From Nanobdellota archaeon (lineage in GTDB: Archaea > Nanobdellota > Nanobdellia > Woesearchaeales > GW2011-AR9): a stretch of DNA of 7,349 bases. Within the stretch, counting starts at the first letter, position 1. Every line of letters starts with the position of its first letter. Positions 5,526 to 7,349 of this stretch are shown in pieces. The position numbers were made by a program, and so were the translations under genes. The notes below the pieces were generated by a model, which was given only the letters and a program-made list of their open reading frames with translations, had not been told where the DNA came from and searched no databases. Location of the stretch: NCBI GenBank assembly GCA_018812355.1, contig JAHJDQ010000202.1, forward strand, positions 1 to 7,349, in the 5' to 3' direction.

Positions 5526-6809
5526 ATGGTAATGAAAAAATTTACTTTAAAAAGAGAACTTGGTTTATTTCATGCTACTGTTTATGGTGTGGGTATAATT
5601 TTAGGTGCAGGCATTTATGTACTTATTGGAGAAGCTGCTGGAATTGCCGGAAATTCGGTTTGGATTTCATTTTTACTTGCTGCTTTGATTGCCGCCTTCA
5701 CGGGCTTAAGTTATGCTGAACTGTCTTCAGTATTTCCAAAAGATGCTGGGGAATATTATTATGCTCTCAAAGCTTTTGGTAAAAAAACTGCTTTTATCAT
5801 CGGCTACTTAGTAATTATCTCCGGAATTATATCTGTTGCTGCTGTCGCAATTGGTTTCTCTGGATATTTTTCTTCTTTATTTAATACGAACCATCTGTTC
5901 TTAATTTCACTGGCAGTAATTCTTATTTTTTCTCTAATAAATTTTATTGGAATAAAAGAAGCAGCCTGGTTAAACATAATCTTAACAATTATTGAAGTTG
6001 GCGGTCTTTTAGGAATTATTGCTTTGGGTTTTAAGTTTATCGGAAAGGTAAATTATTTTGAGCCGGCTTTAGGAGGGGCAGGAGTTTTTCCGGCAGCAGC
6101 CTTAATATTTTTTGCATTCATCGGGTTTGAAAGTATAATTAAGCTCTCAGAAGAAACTAAAAATCCTACCAAAGTGATTCCAAAAGCATTGATTCTCTCA
6201 ATTATCATTACCACAATAATTTACATCTTAGTAGCTATTTCTGCAATAAGCATCATGGGCTGGGAGAAATTAGCTGCTTCAAATGCACCTTTAGCAGACG
6301 TAGCTGCGGTTGTGTTGGGAAGCAAAGCGTTTATAGTGCTGGCAATAATTGCTTTATTTTCAACAGCTAATACAATTTTAATCATATTAATCGCAACCTC
6401 AAGATTAGTTTATGGAATGAGCAAAGCAAAATGTCTGCCTGGCTTTTTATCCAAAGTTCATCCAACAACAAGAACCCCGCATTTCGCAGTAATCGGCGTT
6501 ATGATTATTGCAATATTGTTTAGTATATTGGGAGATGTGAAAATAGTAGCAAGTATAACTAACTTCGCTGTTTTTGTTACGTTCATAATCATTAATGCTA
6601 CGGTAATTACATTAAGGGTATCTAAACCAAATCTAAAAAGAAAATTTAAAGTGCCGTTAAATATCAAAAATATTCCAGTTTTAGCAATTTTTGGAATATT
6701 AACTTGCGGATTTATGTTATTTAACCTGGAGTGGAAAGTTATTCTTGTTGGTTTAGGATTAATTATTCTTGGTTTTATATTAGAAAAAGCATTCAGAAGA
6801 AAAAAGTAA
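5526..6809 (+). CDS. APC-superfamily amino acid permease
   Basis: This 427-residue protein has about 12 hydrophobic helices, the usual size for the family. Helix 1 carries GVGIILGAGIYVLIG (21-35), the unwound substrate-binding motif. SYAEL (62-66) and PKDAGEYYY (71-79) follow, as in cationic amino acid transporter/APA-like members. Helix 6 has FAFIGFESI (196-204), then SEETKNPTKVIPKA with E209/E210, P214 and P219. A later loop has ATSRLVYGMSKAKCLP and HPTTRTPH, also typical. The likely role is proton-coupled or exchange transport of amino acids across the cell membrane; the substrate cannot be read from sequence. The ATG at 5526 directly abuts the stop of exchanger B and has GAGTG five bases upstream. 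A second ATG at 5532 is possible. Co-translation with exchanger B is likely. Confidence 0.9.
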   Translation: MVMKKFTLKRELGLFHATVYGVGIILGAGIYVLIGEAAGIAGNSVWISFLLAALIAAFTGLSYAELSSVFPKDAGEYYYALKAFGKKTAFIIGYLVIISGIISVAAVAIGFSGYFSSLFNTNHLFLISLAVILIFSLINFIGIKEAAWLNIILTIIEVGGLLGIIALGFKFIGKVNYFEPALGGAGVFPAAALIFFAFIGFESIIKLSEETKNPTKVIPKALILSIIITTIIYILVAISAISIMGWEKLAASNAPLADVAAVVLGSKAFIVLAIIALFSTANTILIILIATSRLVYGMSKAKCLPGFLSKVHPTTRTPHFAVIGVMIIAILFSILGDVKIVASITNFAVFVTFIIINATVITLRVSKPNLKRKFKVPLNIKNIPVLAIFGILTCGFMLFNLEWKVILVGLGLIILGFILEKAFRRKK

Positions 6810-6834
6810 TTAAAGAAAATAAGACATTTTAAGA

Positions 6835-7014
6835 ATGGAAAAAATATTAATTGGGAGTGGATTAATTTATGGAATTACTACAATAGTAGTTATGACAATA
6901 GGGGGGATAAATTTTCCTTTATTGCTTATCCTTGCTATTTGCATCGCCATTATTGATGTAGGAATTTATCTTTATAAAAAAGATAAAAGAGTAGTTAAAA
7001 AACAAGGTTTATAA
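6835..7014 (+). CDS. Two-TM membrane miniprotein, 59 aa
   Basis: The frame runs from ATG 6835 to TAA 7012-7014. It begins MEKILIGSGLIYG and has two hydrophobic segments, about residues 4-23 and 27-47, separated by a GGINFP turn. It ends in a basic tail (YKKDKRVVKKQGL) expected in the cytosol. It resembles the 67-residue miniprotein at 4316 only in general build. No Shine-Dalgarno is visible and the gap to the permease is 25 bases. No family recognised. Possible roles include a small subunit of the permease or of the downstream channel, suggested by position only. Confidence 0.6.
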   Translation: MEKILIGSGLIYGITTIVVMTIGGINFPLLLILAICIAIIDVGIYLYKKDKRVVKKQGL

Positions 7015-7041
7015 ACATTAAAAAAATTCTAAATAGTAAAA

Positions 7042-7047
7042 AGAGGA
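7042..7047 (+). promoter_or_regulatory. Shine-Dalgarno AGAGGA before the channel-like gene
   Basis: AGAGGA lies five bases before ATG 7053, a strong match and normal spacing. It supports that ATG as the start of the gene cut by the window edge. Confidence 0.6.
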
Positions 7048-7052
7048 ACCAA

Positions 7053-7349
7053 ATGAACAGAAGAAGTAAACTTGATAATATAGTCCAATTATTAATACCT
7101 CCTTCTTTAGTTTTATTATTAGTTGTTACAGTTATTGAATTATTTTATGGAGTAGGTAAAGGAATGTCAGTTTTTATTGACCTTTTTGACATTTATGTAA
7201 TCACAATTTTTGCAATTGATTTATACTATCGTTGGCAGGAGACACCCCACTTTTGGCCTTACGTAAAAAAACATAGTCTCGATATTATTGCCACAATTCC
7301 ATTTAACTTAATTTTTTGGGGAGTAGAAGGACTTGCTTTAATCAAAGCA
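7053..7349 (+). CDS. Probable voltage-sensor-type ion channel, N-terminal part only
   Basis: The first 99 codons are visible and the frame runs off the window. Three hydrophobic segments fit S1-S3 of a voltage-sensor domain. S1 is about 11-32 (LLIPPSLVLLLVVTVIEL). S2 is about 41-60 (FIDLFDIYVITIFAIDLYYR) with the conserved acidic D56 and closing R60. S3 is about 75-90 (HSLDIIATIPFNLIFWG) with D77 and P83, matching the N/S-x-x-D-x-x-x-x-x-P pattern of potassium-channel-like proteins. The visible end (GLALIKA) would lead into S4. Whether a pore follows, or the protein is a stand-alone sensor, cannot be seen. It fits the ion-transport theme of the block. The gap to the preceding gene is 38 bases. 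Confidence 0.6.
   Translation, partial: MNRRSKLDNIVQLLIPPSLVLLLVVTVIELFYGVGKGMSVFIDLFDIYVITIFAIDLYYRWQETPHFWPYVKKHSLDIIATIPFNLIFWGVEGLALIKA

Noticed and set aside
5447..5719. Open frame of 90 codons on the plus strand, rich in Cys, Trp and Arg
   Set aside because: It overlaps the end of exchanger B and the conserved first helix of the permease in another frame. The odd composition is typical of an out-of-frame reading.
6458..6667. Open frame of 69 codons on the minus strand
   Set aside because: It lies inside the permease gene with no independent support.
1..7349. CRISPR array, insertion sequence, rRNA
   Set aside because: No regularly spaced direct repeats, transposase-like product or rRNA-like stretch was seen on either strand.

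Overview
The window is strongly AT-rich, with A/T-ending codons and frequent AGA, ATA and AAA. It reads as archaeal. Evidence: an AbrB-type domain fused to a PhoU-like helical region, a common archaeal arrangement; a BRE/TATA promoter (CCAAATG-TTTAAATA) whose expected start point lies at the ATG, so the transcript is probably leaderless; GGTGA-type ribosome binding sites elsewhere; and U-rich terminators. Many tiny genes and many unrecognised short helical or membrane proteins suggest a DPANN-type genome (Woesearchaeota/Pacearchaeota-like). The lineage is inference.

Layout. Positions 1-132 hold the end of a plus-strand gene, followed by a T-rich terminator. Positions 133-385 are non-coding and contain a compact palindromic element (about 208-293) with a 10-bp perfect outer inverted repeat, inner mini-hairpins and three ACGAAG copies. 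It may be a small structured RNA or an intergenic palindromic repeat. Positions 386-1303 (minus) encode the AbrB-PhoU regulator. Positions 1304-1470 are a divergent promoter region, where a 10-bp inverted repeat touches the promoter elements of both directions.

From 1471 to the right edge everything is on the plus strand with gaps of 0 to 63 bases, so it is probably one or two transcription units. In order: an unrecognised soluble helical protein; a one-TM protein with a cysteine-containing outer tail; a CaCA-family cation exchanger (A); two small helical proteins that are diverged copies of each other; a 53-residue lysine-rich protein; a two-TM miniprotein; a second CaCA exchanger (B); an APC-superfamily amino acid permease directly abutting it; a 59-residue two-TM miniprotein; and the start of a probable voltage-sensor-type ion channel, cut by the window edge.

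How it may work together. The plus-strand block looks like a membrane-transport locus: two cation exchangers, an amino acid permease and a probable channel, with small membrane and soluble proteins that could be accessory or regulatory. The most notable point is that the two exchangers differ at their predicted ion-binding residues. A keeps Glu and Asn in repeat 1 but has Asn and Thr where repeat 2 normally carries acidic or amide ligands. B keeps Glu in both repeats but has Gln and a nine-residue insertion in repeat 1. Any regulatory link between the AbrB-PhoU protein and the transport block rests only on the divergent layout and the shared inverted repeat.
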